A stretch of DNA of 64,000 bases from Mucilaginibacter arboris (GCF_009754915.1 NZ_WPIK01000002.1:124001-188000); one strand, 5' to 3'; numbered from the stretch's first letter, positions 9,575 through 18,983 are shown. Program-made: numbers and translations. The notes: generated from the letters alone by a model not told the origin.

Positions 9575-10590
9575 TAAGGCTGTTCGGTTGTGTAAATAGA
9601 AAGTACTTCTGCGTCTGTTAAAGCCCTGCTGTAAAAACGGATATCATCCATAGAGCCTTTAAAATAAGACGTGCCCATCTGGCTTTTTGGCAAACTTTGG
9701 CCAATAACCAAATTTACAGGGGTTGGAAGTGTAATAGGTGTACCGGTTACGGCAGCAGTTTTTACTAATTTATCATTGATGTAAAATTTCATGGTTCCGT
9801 TGGTATAAGATACAGCGATATAGGTCCATACATCTGCAGGAACAACTCCCGGGTTACTATCCACATCATGATAGCCATCATCCGCATGTATGGTTAAGAA
9901 CAAAAAGTTGTTGCCTTGTAGCTGGAATTTAAACCCGTTATAAGTGTTTAAAGAGAACATGTAATTATCAGGGTTCGTTTCATGGCGTTTTACCCATAAA
10001 GTAATGGTAAGTTCCTTAGGGTTTAGATCGGTTGTGTAAGGCACTTCAATATTGGCGCCATTTTGAAAATCATAAGCGCTGTTGGCCTGATTAAACCGGT
10101 CCGGGATCAGTTGGGGAAGTGTGTTGCCATCAACAGGCGAAGCCCCGCTATTAATATAACCGGTCATTAAAGTTCCGTTATGGCCATGGCCGGAAGCATC
10201 ATTGGCGTTGCCGGTAAATTTCCATTGGGCAATTAAGTTATCGGCAGAAACATCCTGGATCAGCCTGGATTGAAAAGTAATTATTGCACGCCTGAGGTTA
10301 GCCGTAGCATTATCCACTTCCTGCTGGCTGTATTGCGTGGAAGCTTTTACGGCGGTAGCCAGATCTATAGCTGTTTTAAGGTCTGCACGGGACCCGACGG
10401 AATAGTTTCCGGCCCTTTTGCCCTCAACAGAATTGCTGTAAAAATTGGTAGCAGAGTCAATGGCTGTGGTGATATTTTTTTTATCAGCGTTAAAAGTCAC
10501 CTGGCTGGTGCTCTTTTTACAGGCAAAAAAACTGCATGAAAGTAAGAATGCCAACAATGCAGGAACTACGTATTTGTTATTGATCTTCAT
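9574..10590 (-). CDS. LamG-domain surface lipoprotein of a SusCD locus
   Basis: 338 aa. The N-terminus is a lipoprotein signal (LLSCSFFAC, lipid-acceptor cysteine about residue 24). Residues ~35-115 are a small helical segment rich in Ala/Thr ('YSQQEVDNATANLRRAIITF'), similar to FIVAR-type bundles. Residues ~120-335 are a concanavalin-like LamG_3 jelly roll: LIAQWKFTGNANDASGHGHNGT, LTITLWVKRHE, WTYIAVSYTNGTMKFYINDK, and YFKGSMDDIRFYSRALTDAEV. It occupies the SusE/F-like position just downstream of susD (16 bases), so a surface glycan-binding role is likely. No catalytic motif is visible. Confidence 0.88.
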   Translation of the reverse strand: MKINNKYVVPALLAFLLSCSFFACKKSTSQVTFNADKKNITTAIDSATNFYSNSVEGKRAGNYSVGSRADLKTAIDLATAVKASTQYSQQEVDNATANLRRAIITFQSRLIQDVSADNLIAQWKFTGNANDASGHGHNGTLMTGYINSGASPVDGNTLPQLIPDRFNQANSAYDFQNGANIEVPYTTDLNPKELTITLWVKRHETNPDNYMFSLNTYNGFKFQLQGNNFLFLTIHADDGYHDVDSNPGVVPADVWTYIAVSYTNGTMKFYINDKLVKTAAVTGTPITLPTPVNLVIGQSLPKSQMGTSYFKGSMDDIRFYSRALTDAEVLSIYTTEQP

Positions 10591-10606
10591 GGCTTTAATA
10601 TTTTAA

Positions 10607-12115
10607 TTATTTGCCTAATAATTTATTGGTTGAGCGCTCGCTTTGTGGGATCGGGAAAAACTTGTTGGTGGTAAAGTTGAAGTTTGGCTGATCTCTTAAC
10701 GCTGCCATGGCATAAGTGCTTCCGTAACGTATAATATCAAAGAAACGGCCGAATTCTAAAGCTAACTCAGACCTTCTTTCCCGGCGGATGATATCACGAA
10801 GCTGTGCCTGGCTAGTGGTGGTAATATCCGGCAGTAAACCTGCTGGTACAGTACCAAACCCAGTTAAGGTATTGTCGTACAGGTAACTTTCCCGCGCACG
10901 TTTCCTTATTTTGTTTAGTGGGGCCAGCGCTGCTGCACTATTGCCGGCTTCATTTAAAGCTTCGGCTTCAATCAGCAAAAGATCAGCAAAACGAAGTGCC
11001 TCCACATTCAAATTTCCGTCCCCTTTGGTTGCTGCCGGAATTTCCGACAGCGGTTGTATTTGTTTCTTGGTTACATAACCGGTAGCTGTCCAGCTTGGAT
11101 CAAACGGACTGTCAAAATAAGGATGACCTGCACGGCCAACGGTATAATCTAACCTGGGATCTACTACTCCAGCCGGGTTTTTTTCGAAGTTATCTACCAG
11201 GCTTTGCGTTGGTTGGAAGAAGCCATAACCATTTAACGGGCCTCTTGGCGCGAAAGCCTGGTTAAGTGCATTTCCTTGTTTTGGACTTAAACCTGCCGTA
11301 TGCCATATCGAGAAAATAGCTTCTGTATTGTTCTTTGTGCTTGCGGTAAAATTGTCGGTGAACTTAGCTGTGAGATTATAGATACCTAATGCTTCAACCT
11401 GCTGCGCGGTTTGGGCTGCCATGGCATATTTGCCCTCAAAAAGATAAGTTTTTGCTAATAACGTTAATGCGGCCCCTTTGGTGGCACGGCCTAAATCTGC
11501 GCCGGTCCAGCTTAACGGTAAGGCAGCGGCAGCATCCGTACAATCTTTTTCTATTTGAGCATATATTTGCGCCTGTGGAACTGCGGGCGCCTGCAGGTTA
11601 TCAGCTGTAGCAACGGTTAAACGTAATGGAATATCACCATAACTGTTAGTAAGCATAAAGTAATAATAGGCTCTTAAAAACTTAGCCTGGCCGTTTAGGG
11701 TTGCTTTTGTTGCATCCGGTATTGCAGTGTTTGCAGGTGTTAAACCGCTTAATACGAAGTTAGCTTTCGAAACGCCATCATAATATCGTCCCCAAACTGC
11801 TTCTACAGCAGAATTACTGGTGAGGATATTAAATTTATCTATATTGTCAATATCTGCCTGGTCCCCCGGCAAACCGCCCTTCACGGCATCATCAGAAGCA
11901 ACATCGCCCAGAACCCAAATTTCATTAGCAAAAGCATCGGTAAAAGTTAGAGGAACATAAGCTGCGTTTACGGCTGCATTTGCATTGGCTACCGAGGTAA
12001 AATAATTACCGGCCTGATAAGTGCCTAGCACGGGTTGGTCCAGTGATTTTTTGCAGCCAGCAGCAACAAATAGCAAACTTCCTGCTATCGCTGTAATTAT
12101 ATGTCTGTTTATCAT
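10607..12115 (-). CDS. SusD/RagB-family outer-membrane lipoprotein
   Basis: 502 aa, lipoprotein signal (SLLFVAAGCKKS). SusD features: TPR-like 'KFLRAYYYFMLTNSYGDIPL' near residue 150, 'IRKRARESYLYD' and the C-terminal 'DIIRRERRSELALEFGRFFD' followed by IRYG. SusD proteins cap the SusC barrel and bind glycan at the cell surface. It is encoded 17 bases downstream of susC and directly upstream of the LamG lipoprotein gene, forming the core of a polysaccharide utilisation locus. The glycan is inferred from GH130, not from this sequence. Confidence 0.96.
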   Translation of the reverse strand: MINRHIITAIAGSLLFVAAGCKKSLDQPVLGTYQAGNYFTSVANANAAVNAAYVPLTFTDAFANEIWVLGDVASDDAVKGGLPGDQADIDNIDKFNILTSNSAVEAVWGRYYDGVSKANFVLSGLTPANTAIPDATKATLNGQAKFLRAYYYFMLTNSYGDIPLRLTVATADNLQAPAVPQAQIYAQIEKDCTDAAAALPLSWTGADLGRATKGAALTLLAKTYLFEGKYAMAAQTAQQVEALGIYNLTAKFTDNFTASTKNNTEAIFSIWHTAGLSPKQGNALNQAFAPRGPLNGYGFFQPTQSLVDNFEKNPAGVVDPRLDYTVGRAGHPYFDSPFDPSWTATGYVTKKQIQPLSEIPAATKGDGNLNVEALRFADLLLIEAEALNEAGNSAAALAPLNKIRKRARESYLYDNTLTGFGTVPAGLLPDITTTSQAQLRDIIRRERRSELALEFGRFFDIIRYGSTYAMAALRDQPNFNFTTNKFFPIPQSERSTNKLLGK

Positions 12116-12132
12116 TTTCTTAAGTTTTGAGA

Positions 12133-15100
12133 TTAAAAATTAGCGCTAACACCTGCTGTAAATGTGCGGGCAGAAGGATATGTTCCCCAATCAATGCCTA
12201 CGGCCCTTACTCCGTCGCCGCTGGAATTGCTGTTTGTGTAGATTTCGGGATCGATGCCGGTATATTTTGTTACGGTGAATACATTTTGCGCACTTACAAA
12301 AACCCTGACTGACGTTATTTTCAATCTTTTTACCAGCTTGTCGCCAATGGTATAACCTAACTGAATATTTTTAAGCCGTAAGTAAGAACCATCTTCTAAA
12401 AACCTGGTGGAAGGGCGTTTATTATTGGTAGCGCCGTTCCAGGATAAGCGTGGAAATTCATTAGTGCTTCCTTCACCTGTCCAGCTTTCCGTTGCAGCCC
12501 TTTCTGTAATGTTAAAGGAGCGATAAAAGCCTTCAATATCGGTATTGATCTGGTTATATAATTTGTTGCCATAAACGCCCTGAAAGAATAAGCTTACATC
12601 AAACCCGGCATAAGAAAGGTTTCCGGTTAAACCATAAGTAAGTTTTGGGATCGGGCTGCCTACGTAAGTGCGGTCATATTCATCAATAATCCCATCAGGT
12701 TTTCCGTTGGGGCCGCTGATGTCTTTAAACATCACATCTCCCGGTTGTATTCCCGGGCCTTGATAGGCATGAGTAAAAACTTGCTGTGCATTCTGAAAGA
12801 TCCCTTCCTGCTGAAGTAAGTAGAATGAACCAACAGGCTGCCCTACTGCCGTTTGGGTTGCATAATAATTGTTATCTATACGGCCGCCAACTAAAGGAGA
12901 ACCGCCGGCCAAAGAAGTAACCTTGTTATTAATAACAGACAAGTTGCCAATAACACTGTATTTTACTTTTTTGCCGATGCCGTTGCGATAGTTTACTTCA
13001 AACTCAAAACCCTGGTTACGCATCGAGCCGGCGTTAACAAAAGCACTGGCAGCGCTGCCCGCACTGGTTGGCTTGGCCGGTTGCAATAGCATACCAGAGG
13101 TGTTTTTTATAAAGTAATCAGCAGAAATTTGTAAAGCGCTGTTAAACAAACCTAAATCTAAACCAATATCCGTTTGCGTGCTGGTTTCCCATCTTACATT
13201 TGGATTGCCTAAAGTATTGATGGCATTGCCTTGGTTTCCTGTTCCGTTAAAAGGATAATAACCTGCGCTCGAAATTAACGTGGCATAACTGTAATTACCG
13301 ATTTCCTGGTTGCCTAATTGCCCGATACCTGCCCTCAGTTTTAATAAGGATATGGGCTTAATATCTTTCATAAATTCTTCCTGGTCGATACGCCAGCCCA
13401 AAGAACCGCCATAAAAATTACCGTATTGGTTGCTGGGGTCTAAGCGTGATGAACCATCGCGCCTGAAATTGAAGGTAGCCAGATATTTATCGTTATAAGC
13501 GTAATTTACACGGCCAAACAAAGAAAATAAAGCCCAATGGGTTTGATTGCCGCCGTTTTGCTGGATACCCAGGCCGTTATCTAAATATTGAAAAGTTGAA
13601 CTTTGATCAGAGTAAACAGTTCTTGAGGCACTAAAAGCCTGTGTATTGCTTTTTATTAATTCGCTGCCTATTAAAAAATTAAATACATGTTTTTCTGCAA
13701 CTGTTAAATTATAGGTTGCAGTATTGGTCCAGTTGTAATCAAATTGAGTGGTATTAGATTGTGCCAGGCTGTTCGGCGAGTTTAAAAACCTGTCGATCCC
13801 CCAGGTAGCAAAAAATTGCTTATAATCCGAGATCAGGAAATTAGTGCCAAAATCACTTCTTATTTTTAAATTTTTAACAGGGTTAATTTCTAAAAATACA
13901 TTCCCTAATACCGAGTAATTGTTAAAGTTGCGGTTGTAGTTGTCGGCAAAACCAACAGGGTTCAATCCGTCGCCAAAAAATTCAGGATGATCGGGGATAT
14001 CAACATATTGCCCGTTTTGATTAAATACTGGTGTGGCCGGAGTTCTGAACAAAGCATAACGTACCACGCTTGCGCCGGGGTTTCCGGCCCCGTACCCATC
14101 GCCGGAAGTACCAACCTGGCGATTTTTTGCATAACTTAAATTAAGGTTTGTGCCTACCGTAAAAACTTTGGAAATATTACTGTTAATGGCAGTACGCAGG
14201 TTCAGCCTGTCGTAAGAGGAGTTTTGTATCAGTCCGTCCTGCGCAAAGTAATTTGAAGAAACAATATAAGTGGTATTTTCGCTTCCTCCGCTGATACCAA
14301 GTTGTACGTTGCTGATAGGAGAGGGCCTTAATACCTCTTTTTGCCAGTTAACATCTGGCAGGGTGCTAATTAAGCTTGCTGGTATTTGCGCACGCCCATC
14401 TGCAGCAGCGGCAGTGTTAAAAGCACTTACGTACTCACTTGTATTAGCCATTTTGATGAGATGTTGCGGTGTTTGTACGCCTGAATAAGCATTCAGGCTT
14501 ACTTTTGGCGGCCCTTTTTTACCTCTTTTTGTTGTAACAATCACTACCCCGTTTGCCGCCCTTGCGCCGTAAATGGCAGCAGACGAAGCATCTTTTAGTA
14601 CACTGATACTTTCAATGTCATTTGGTGATATTTCGTTGATGCCATTTTGAGTTGGGATACCATCAATCACATAGAGCGGGTTGTTGTTATTGATCGTTCC
14701 AACACCTCTGATGAGTACATTAATACCATCTCCCGGCGCGCCGGTATTTTGTGTTACTGCTACACCTGCTGCTTTTCCTTGCAGGATCTGGTCAGCGCCT
14801 CCAACAGGTAAATCTGCAATGTCGCTGCTTCTGATACTGGAAACTGCTCCTGTTAGGTCTGCCTTTCTCTGCGTTGCATAACCCACAACCAATACTTCGT
14901 TTAGGGCAGTATTTGTTGGATTTAGCCTGATCAACATGGGGTTGTTAAAATCTGCAGGTACGGTTACAGTTGTATAACCGATGCTTTTAATTTCCAGGAC
15001 GTCGCCTTGGTCCGCTTTGATGGTGAAGCCCCCATTGATATCAGTGGCTGTACCGGTTGTCGAGCCTTTAATTTGTACGGTAGCCCCAATAAGCGTTTCA

Positions 15101-15231
15101 TTGCTTTTACTGTCAACTATTTTACCGGTAACTGTTCTGCTCTGTGCATTGCTTTGAATGCTGTAAAACAATATAAAAAAGAAGCATAGAGATGATGCTT
15201 TCCATTTTGCTGATAATGTAAAATCTATCAT
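12133..15231 (-). CDS. SusC/RagA TonB-dependent outer-membrane transporter
   Basis: 1032 aa. Signal peptide to about SNAQ (residue 29), then an N-terminal carboxypeptidase-regulatory-like domain (VTGKIVDSKSNETLIGATV), a TonB-box-like 'NEVLVVGYATQRKADLTGAV', plug domain with RGVGTINNNNPLYVIDGIP and 'DIESISVLKDASSAAIYGAR', the SusC signature, and a 22-strand barrel to the terminal aromatic residue (FTAGVSANF). It imports oligosaccharide captured by SusD. First gene of the leftward locus. No DUF4974/anti-sigma partner is encoded next to it, so control by the LacI protein is more likely than by an ECF sigma pair. Confidence 0.97.
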   Translation of the reverse strand: MIDFTLSAKWKASSLCFFFILFYSIQSNAQSRTVTGKIVDSKSNETLIGATVQIKGSTTGTATDINGGFTIKADQGDVLEIKSIGYTTVTVPADFNNPMLIRLNPTNTALNEVLVVGYATQRKADLTGAVSSIRSSDIADLPVGGADQILQGKAAGVAVTQNTGAPGDGINVLIRGVGTINNNNPLYVIDGIPTQNGINEISPNDIESISVLKDASSAAIYGARAANGVVIVTTKRGKKGPPKVSLNAYSGVQTPQHLIKMANTSEYVSAFNTAAAADGRAQIPASLISTLPDVNWQKEVLRPSPISNVQLGISGGSENTTYIVSSNYFAQDGLIQNSSYDRLNLRTAINSNISKVFTVGTNLNLSYAKNRQVGTSGDGYGAGNPGASVVRYALFRTPATPVFNQNGQYVDIPDHPEFFGDGLNPVGFADNYNRNFNNYSVLGNVFLEINPVKNLKIRSDFGTNFLISDYKQFFATWGIDRFLNSPNSLAQSNTTQFDYNWTNTATYNLTVAEKHVFNFLIGSELIKSNTQAFSASRTVYSDQSSTFQYLDNGLGIQQNGGNQTHWALFSLFGRVNYAYNDKYLATFNFRRDGSSRLDPSNQYGNFYGGSLGWRIDQEEFMKDIKPISLLKLRAGIGQLGNQEIGNYSYATLISSAGYYPFNGTGNQGNAINTLGNPNVRWETSTQTDIGLDLGLFNSALQISADYFIKNTSGMLLQPAKPTSAGSAASAFVNAGSMRNQGFEFEVNYRNGIGKKVKYSVIGNLSVINNKVTSLAGGSPLVGGRIDNNYYATQTAVGQPVGSFYLLQQEGIFQNAQQVFTHAYQGPGIQPGDVMFKDISGPNGKPDGIIDEYDRTYVGSPIPKLTYGLTGNLSYAGFDVSLFFQGVYGNKLYNQINTDIEGFYRSFNITERAATESWTGEGSTNEFPRLSWNGATNNKRPSTRFLEDGSYLRLKNIQLGYTIGDKLVKRLKITSVRVFVSAQNVFTVTKYTGIDPEIYTNSNSSGDGVRAVGIDWGTYPSARTFTAGVSANF

Positions 15232-15288
15232 GTGAGTCAGTTTTATTATAAAAGGTAATTTAAGGGAATATAATAGCTAAAATGTAAA

Positions 15289-15314
15289 ATATAAGAATTC
15301 CTTCTTTCTTATAT
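15289..15314. promoter_or_regulatory. Operator-like palindrome upstream of susC
   Basis: ATATAAGAA and TTCTTATAT form two perfect 9-bp arms with an 8-bp spacer, 58 bases before the susC start. Its position would suit an operator, possibly for the LacI protein encoded at the other end of the locus, although it lacks the central CG typical of LacI operators. Confidence 0.35.
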
Positions 15315-15899
15315 TTCGCTTAGTTGCTGTTAAAGAGGCAGTTAAACCGACTCAAATGGCTATTATAAAAATTAATGGTTTTGTGGCATACGCAGCCACT
15401 GGCAAGGTAAGTTATGCACATCATGATTTATATTTTTTAATTGGTAATCCAAACCTATAAAAACTAAATTGTTTTAGCAAATTTTAAATAATATTTTTAA
15501 AAGTTGTTGATAGGGGAGTATAAACTGATCATATTGGATTATTCAAAGAAACTTCACACTTTAAGAAAGGACCTTTCTAAGCTTGATTTCGGCTCAAATT
15601 ATATTACAAGTGCCATTACATTTAAAATGTAGGAGAACATATGGATAAGTTTCTGAAAAGAAACTGACGGAGAATTAGATTGAAATGCTATTGGGAAATG
15701 CAAATAAGGATTTTACATGGATTAAATCCTGCTTTGAAATTTAAAGTAGGTTTAAATAAATTGAAGTGAGGATCAGCGTTAGTCTTTTCGTCAGTCCCGG
15801 CGTTTCCCTTAAAACTATGCCAGTTTTTTGAAAAAACCGAATAAATAAGTGCAATTAGGAGAACGATTAATATCAACAGGCATAATCGCGTAAGTTATC

Positions 15900-15933
15900 A
15901 AATGGCTTTTTTCCATGATAAAAAAAGCCATTT
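15900..15933. terminator. Hairpin with A/T runs, probable bidirectional terminator
   Basis: AAATGGCTTTTTT and AAAAAAAGCCATTT are complementary across a 7-base loop. It lies 126 bases beyond the stop of the pentapeptide gene on the minus strand and could end the rplY-pth-pentapeptide transcript. Confidence 0.6.
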
Positions 15934-16058
15934 ATCAGGCATTTTAAACTTCCGGCCCACCCCTCGGGTTAAAATTTCCAGGATTTCTTCTTTTTTACCT
16001 TGAAGGAATAGTAATAGCTTAAAAATTATTAAGAAATCTTTAATTTAGTAAGCTTTCA

Positions 16059-16637
16059 CTAATCCACAATAACCAGATTGTATTTTTCTATTAATCCCGG
16101 CAAACCCGCAACCGAAAACTTCGCCTTTTTCATTTTGTTCTTTTCCGGGTCGATGGAAAAATTATAGGCAGAAGTAAAATCAGCCTCATTTAAAATGGTG
16201 TTGTTAAAAGTAGTCCTGGTTAAATCACAATCGGCAAACACAGATCCGGTTAAATCACTTTCCATAAAACTGGCTTCCTGCAACCGGCATTTTTTAAAAA
16301 TAGTATTCCTTAATTTTTTCCTGATAAAAGAAGCATAATCGAGGATACAATTATCAAAAGAAACCGAAAAAGAAAAGTCGCGGACAGGATTAAAATCAAC
16401 CCCCAACAACTTGCAATTTTTAAACTTTACGCTGCTTAAACCGGTATTTTTAAACTTTGCCAAACTTAAATTGCAATCTTCCAAAACGCAATCCGAAAAG
16501 ATACAATTCTGAATATTGCAATTACTGAAATCTACGTTTTGAAAAGTGCATTGGTCAAATTCGCGACCTGACAACTCTTTCTCAGCATAATTTATGGCTG
16601 AAAAGGTTTTGTTTTGATGGTAAGTTTCGCTTGCCAT
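16059..16637 (-). CDS. Pentapeptide-repeat protein
   Basis: 192 aa built from pentapeptide repeats of the A(D/N)LxX/CxFxx type: FDQCTFQNVDFSNCNIQNCIF, CNLSLAKFKNTGLSSVKFKN, ASFMESDLTGSVFADCDLTRTTFNNT, EADFTSAYNF. These make a four-sided right-handed helix; some relatives mimic DNA and bind gyrase, but most have no known role. The C-terminus (MKKAKFSVAGLPGLIEKYNLVIVD) matches the common Bacteroidota subgroup with a short capping tail. It follows pth by 9 bases and probably shares its transcript. The coding strand contains ATGCTTCTTTTAT, the core of the dispersed repeat (complement 16323-16336), read as ASFI; this may be coincidence. Confidence 0.9.
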   Translation of the reverse strand: MASETYHQNKTFSAINYAEKELSGREFDQCTFQNVDFSNCNIQNCIFSDCVLEDCNLSLAKFKNTGLSSVKFKNCKLLGVDFNPVRDFSFSVSFDNCILDYASFIRKKLRNTIFKKCRLQEASFMESDLTGSVFADCDLTRTTFNNTILNEADFTSAYNFSIDPEKNKMKKAKFSVAGLPGLIEKYNLVIVD

Positions 16638-16646
16638 TTTGATAAC

Positions 16647-17207
16647 TTACTTGTTAAACCTTGTCATTGTCAATTCCGTTCCAACCATTGCAAAACTTTT
16701 AATCATTTCGATAGAACGGTCAATTAAAGCTGGCAACTCTAATTGTTCTTCTTTATCAAATCCGCTTAAAACGTAATCTATTTGCCGGCCTTTAGGAAAG
16801 TTATCGCCGATGCCAAAGCGTAAACGCGCGTATTCATTGCTGCCTAAAGTCAGTTCAATATGTTTTAAACCATTGTGCCCGGCTGCACTACCTTTAGGTT
16901 TCAAACGTAAAGTTCCTAAAGGTAAAGCCAGGTCGTCTACAATAACCAGCACATTTTCTACCGGAATTTTCAATTCTTTTATCCAATGATTCAAGGCTTT
17001 TCCGCTTAAATTCATATAGGTTGTTGGCTTTATCAAATGAAGCGTGCGTGCTTTGTAACTTACTTCAGTATAATATGCCAACTTCATATTGTAAAATTTT
17101 GCTGATTCCTGTTTGACCAGTTCATCTAAAACCATAAAACCGATGTTATGGCGCGTATCTGTATATTCAGGCCCGATGTTTCCGAGGCCAACAATTAAGT
17201 ATTTCAT
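16647..17207 (-). CDS. pth: Peptidyl-tRNA hydrolase
   Basis: 186 aa, normal for bacterial Pth. It hydrolyses the ester bond of peptidyl-tRNAs that drop off ribosomes. Diagnostic segments: MKYLIVGLGNIGPEYTDTRHNIGFMVLD (N-terminal substrate loop with the catalytic His in RHN), KPTTYMNLSGKA, VIVDDLALPLGTLRLKPKGSAAGHNGLKHIE, and LRFGIGD. The gene lies 90 bases downstream of rplY, a linkage widespread in bacteria. Confidence 0.98.
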   Translation of the reverse strand: MKYLIVGLGNIGPEYTDTRHNIGFMVLDELVKQESAKFYNMKLAYYTEVSYKARTLHLIKPTTYMNLSGKALNHWIKELKIPVENVLVIVDDLALPLGTLRLKPKGSAAGHNGLKHIELTLGSNEYARLRFGIGDNFPKGRQIDYVLSGFDKEEQLELPALIDRSIEMIKSFAMVGTELTMTRFNK

Positions 17208-17242
17208 CCCGCCAAAGGTAATACTGTTTTTACTGGCATAAA

Positions 17243-17274
17243 AAAAGCCTTCAATTTTTATGCTGAAGGCTTTT
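17243..17274. terminator. Rho-independent terminator after rplY
   Basis: AAAAGCCTTCA and TGAAGGCTTTT pair across a 10-base loop, flanked by A and T runs, in the 90-bp gap between rplY and pth on the minus strand. It may attenuate rather than stop transcription into pth. Confidence 0.7.
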
Positions 17275-17278
17275 GTTC

Positions 17279-17291
17279 GATAAAAGAAGCT
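17279..17291. repeat. Single partial copy of the dispersed repeat
   Basis: GATAAAAGAAGCT immediately next to the rplY stop codon and terminator; no inverted partner. Confidence 0.4.
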
Positions 17292-17297
17292 GATTGC

Positions 17298-17882
17298 TTA
17301 TTTTTTACCTGAAGTTGCTTCCTGCTCTGCCTGACGTAATGCACGTGACGTAGTTACAGAAACAATGGTATCTTCCGAAGAATTGGTGATAGTTAAGTTA
17401 GGCAGTTTAATTTCGCTCACTTTAACAGATTTACCAACTTCCAGTGCATCAATACTTACATCTACAGTATCTAAATGATCTTTTGGCAAACCTTTTACAC
17501 GTAATTTACGCAGTTTTTGTACTAATTTACCGCCTGTTTTTACACCCGGAGAAGTTCCGGTTAATCTTACCGGTATTTCCATCGTGATCGGTTTGCTGTC
17601 GTTTAGCAATAAAAAGTCGATATGCAGTAACTGGTCGGTTACCGGATGAAACTGCGTATCCTGAATGATCGCCTGGTTTTTTACACCTGCAATTTCTAAA
17701 TCGATGAAATGAACCTCGGGTGTGTAAATTACCGGTTTCAAATCAGCTGCAGACACAGCAAAGTGGGTTTGGGTATCCCCACCGTAAAGAACTGCAGGCA
17801 CTTTGCCTTCGTAACGCAGCTCTTTAGCGTCTCTTTTCCCTACGTTCTCTCTTGGAGAACCGCTAATAGCAATTGATTTCAT
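17298..17882 (-). CDS. rplY: Large-subunit ribosomal protein bL25 (CTC form)
   Basis: 194 aa, the long CTC/general-stress form: an N-terminal L25 5S-rRNA-binding domain (SGSPRENVGKRDAKELRYEGKVPAVLYGG, residues 7-35, with HFAVSAADLKPVIYTPEVHFIDLEI) plus a C-terminal TL5 beta-domain (IPVRLTGTSPGVKTGGKLVQ, LDTVDVSIDALEVGKSVKVSEI). It binds 5S rRNA in the 50S subunit. Located between prs and pth as in many bacteria. Confidence 0.97.
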   Translation of the reverse strand: MKSIAISGSPRENVGKRDAKELRYEGKVPAVLYGGDTQTHFAVSAADLKPVIYTPEVHFIDLEIAGVKNQAIIQDTQFHPVTDQLLHIDFLLLNDSKPITMEIPVRLTGTSPGVKTGGKLVQKLRKLRVKGLPKDHLDTVDVSIDALEVGKSVKVSEIKLPNLTITNSSEDTIVSVTTSRALRQAEQEATSGKK

Positions 17883-18008
17883 TTTTGTTGTTGTTTATTT
17901 ATTATTTGTATTTATTGTTTGTTCATTGTTGATAGTTCATGGATCATAGCCCTTTCAAACGTACTATTCTTCTACTATCATCTATTAACCATAATCTATT
18001 CGCCATTC

Positions 18009-18953
18009 TCAATCTACGTTAAAAAGCTTGCTGATTGAACCATGTTCGTTTACGTTAGCAATAGCGCTGGCAAATAATTTAGCAGCCGAAAGTATCTGTA
18101 TTTTGCTGCTTTGTTGTTTCAATGGAATGGTATCGGTAACAATCAGTTCACTTAAAGCGGAGTTTTCAATTGTGTTATAAGCATCACCAGATAAAATAGG
18201 GTGCGTACAAACCGCTCTTACGCTCCGTGCGCCACGGTCCATAATTAACCCTGCTGCTTTGGCTAAAGTACGAGCGGTATCGCACATATCATCAATTAGG
18301 ACTATATCCTGATCGGTTACATCACCAATAATGGTCATGGATTCAATTTCGTTGGCACGTTTGCGTTGTTTATCGCAGATAACTACTTCTGCATTAAAAT
18401 ATTTGGCAAAAGCACGTGCCCGGTAAGAACCGCCCATATCCGGCGAAGCAATGGTTAGGTTAGGTAAATTTAAGCTTTTGATATAAGGGACGAAAATAAC
18501 GGAAGCGTCGAGATGATCTACCGGAATATCAAAAAAGCCTTGTATTTGTGCCGCATGCAAATCCATCGTCATGATCCGGCTAATACCAGCGGCGGTAAGT
18601 AAATTAGCAACCAGTTTCGCACCGATGGCAACGCGTGGTTTATCTTTCCGGTCCTGGCGCGCCAGTCCGAAATAAGGAATTACCGCGGTAACATAATGTG
18701 CAGAAGCGCGGCGCGCAGCATCAATCATCATTAGCAGTTCCATTAAATTATCTGTAGGCGGATTGGTGGACTGGATGATAAAAACATCCGAACCGCGAAC
18801 AGATTCATTAAAATAAGGTTGGAACTCGCCATCACTAAAGCGTGATAAAATTACTTCCCCCAGTTCTTTTCCATAACATTCTGCAATTTTCCGGGAAAGT
18901 TCCAGTGTAGCTGAACCTGAAAATAATTTGATGGGATTGAACTGTATCGGCAT
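18009..18953 (-). CDS. prs: Ribose-phosphate pyrophosphokinase (PRPP synthetase)
   Basis: 314 aa, class I length. It makes PRPP from ribose 5-phosphate and ATP for nucleotide, His and Trp synthesis. Visible motifs: IKLFSGSATLELSRKIA at the N-terminus, FSDGEFQPYFNESVRGSDVF, the ATP-binding and dimer region 'ARQDRKDKPRVAIGAKLVAN', DLHAAQIQGFFDIPVDHL, and the PRPP loop VLIDDMCDTARTLAKAA. It precedes rplY on the same strand by 126 bases. Confidence 0.98.
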   Translation of the reverse strand: MPIQFNPIKLFSGSATLELSRKIAECYGKELGEVILSRFSDGEFQPYFNESVRGSDVFIIQSTNPPTDNLMELLMMIDAARRASAHYVTAVIPYFGLARQDRKDKPRVAIGAKLVANLLTAAGISRIMTMDLHAAQIQGFFDIPVDHLDASVIFVPYIKSLNLPNLTIASPDMGGSYRARAFAKYFNAEVVICDKQRKRANEIESMTIIGDVTDQDIVLIDDMCDTARTLAKAAGLIMDRGARSVRAVCTHPILSGDAYNTIENSALSELIVTDTIPLKQQSSKIQILSAAKLFASAIANVNEHGSISKLFNVD

Positions 18954-18983
18954 GGTGAGTAAAGTGTTAACAGCCTTTAAAGT

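Larger units (their letters stand above)
15232..16058. other. Gene-poor spacer upstream of susC
   Basis: About 830 bp between the susC start and the pentapeptide gene's stop. It holds a palindrome at 15289-15314 and a terminator-like hairpin at 15900-15933 (both listed). A 62-codon frame at 15688-15876 (minus) has no recognisable feature and is not called. No copy of the dispersed repeat was found in this spacer. Confidence 0.6.

Noticed and set aside
15688-15876. 62-codon minus-strand frame
   Set aside because: No domain, no leader and no conserved context; possible only as a random frame in an AT-rich spacer.
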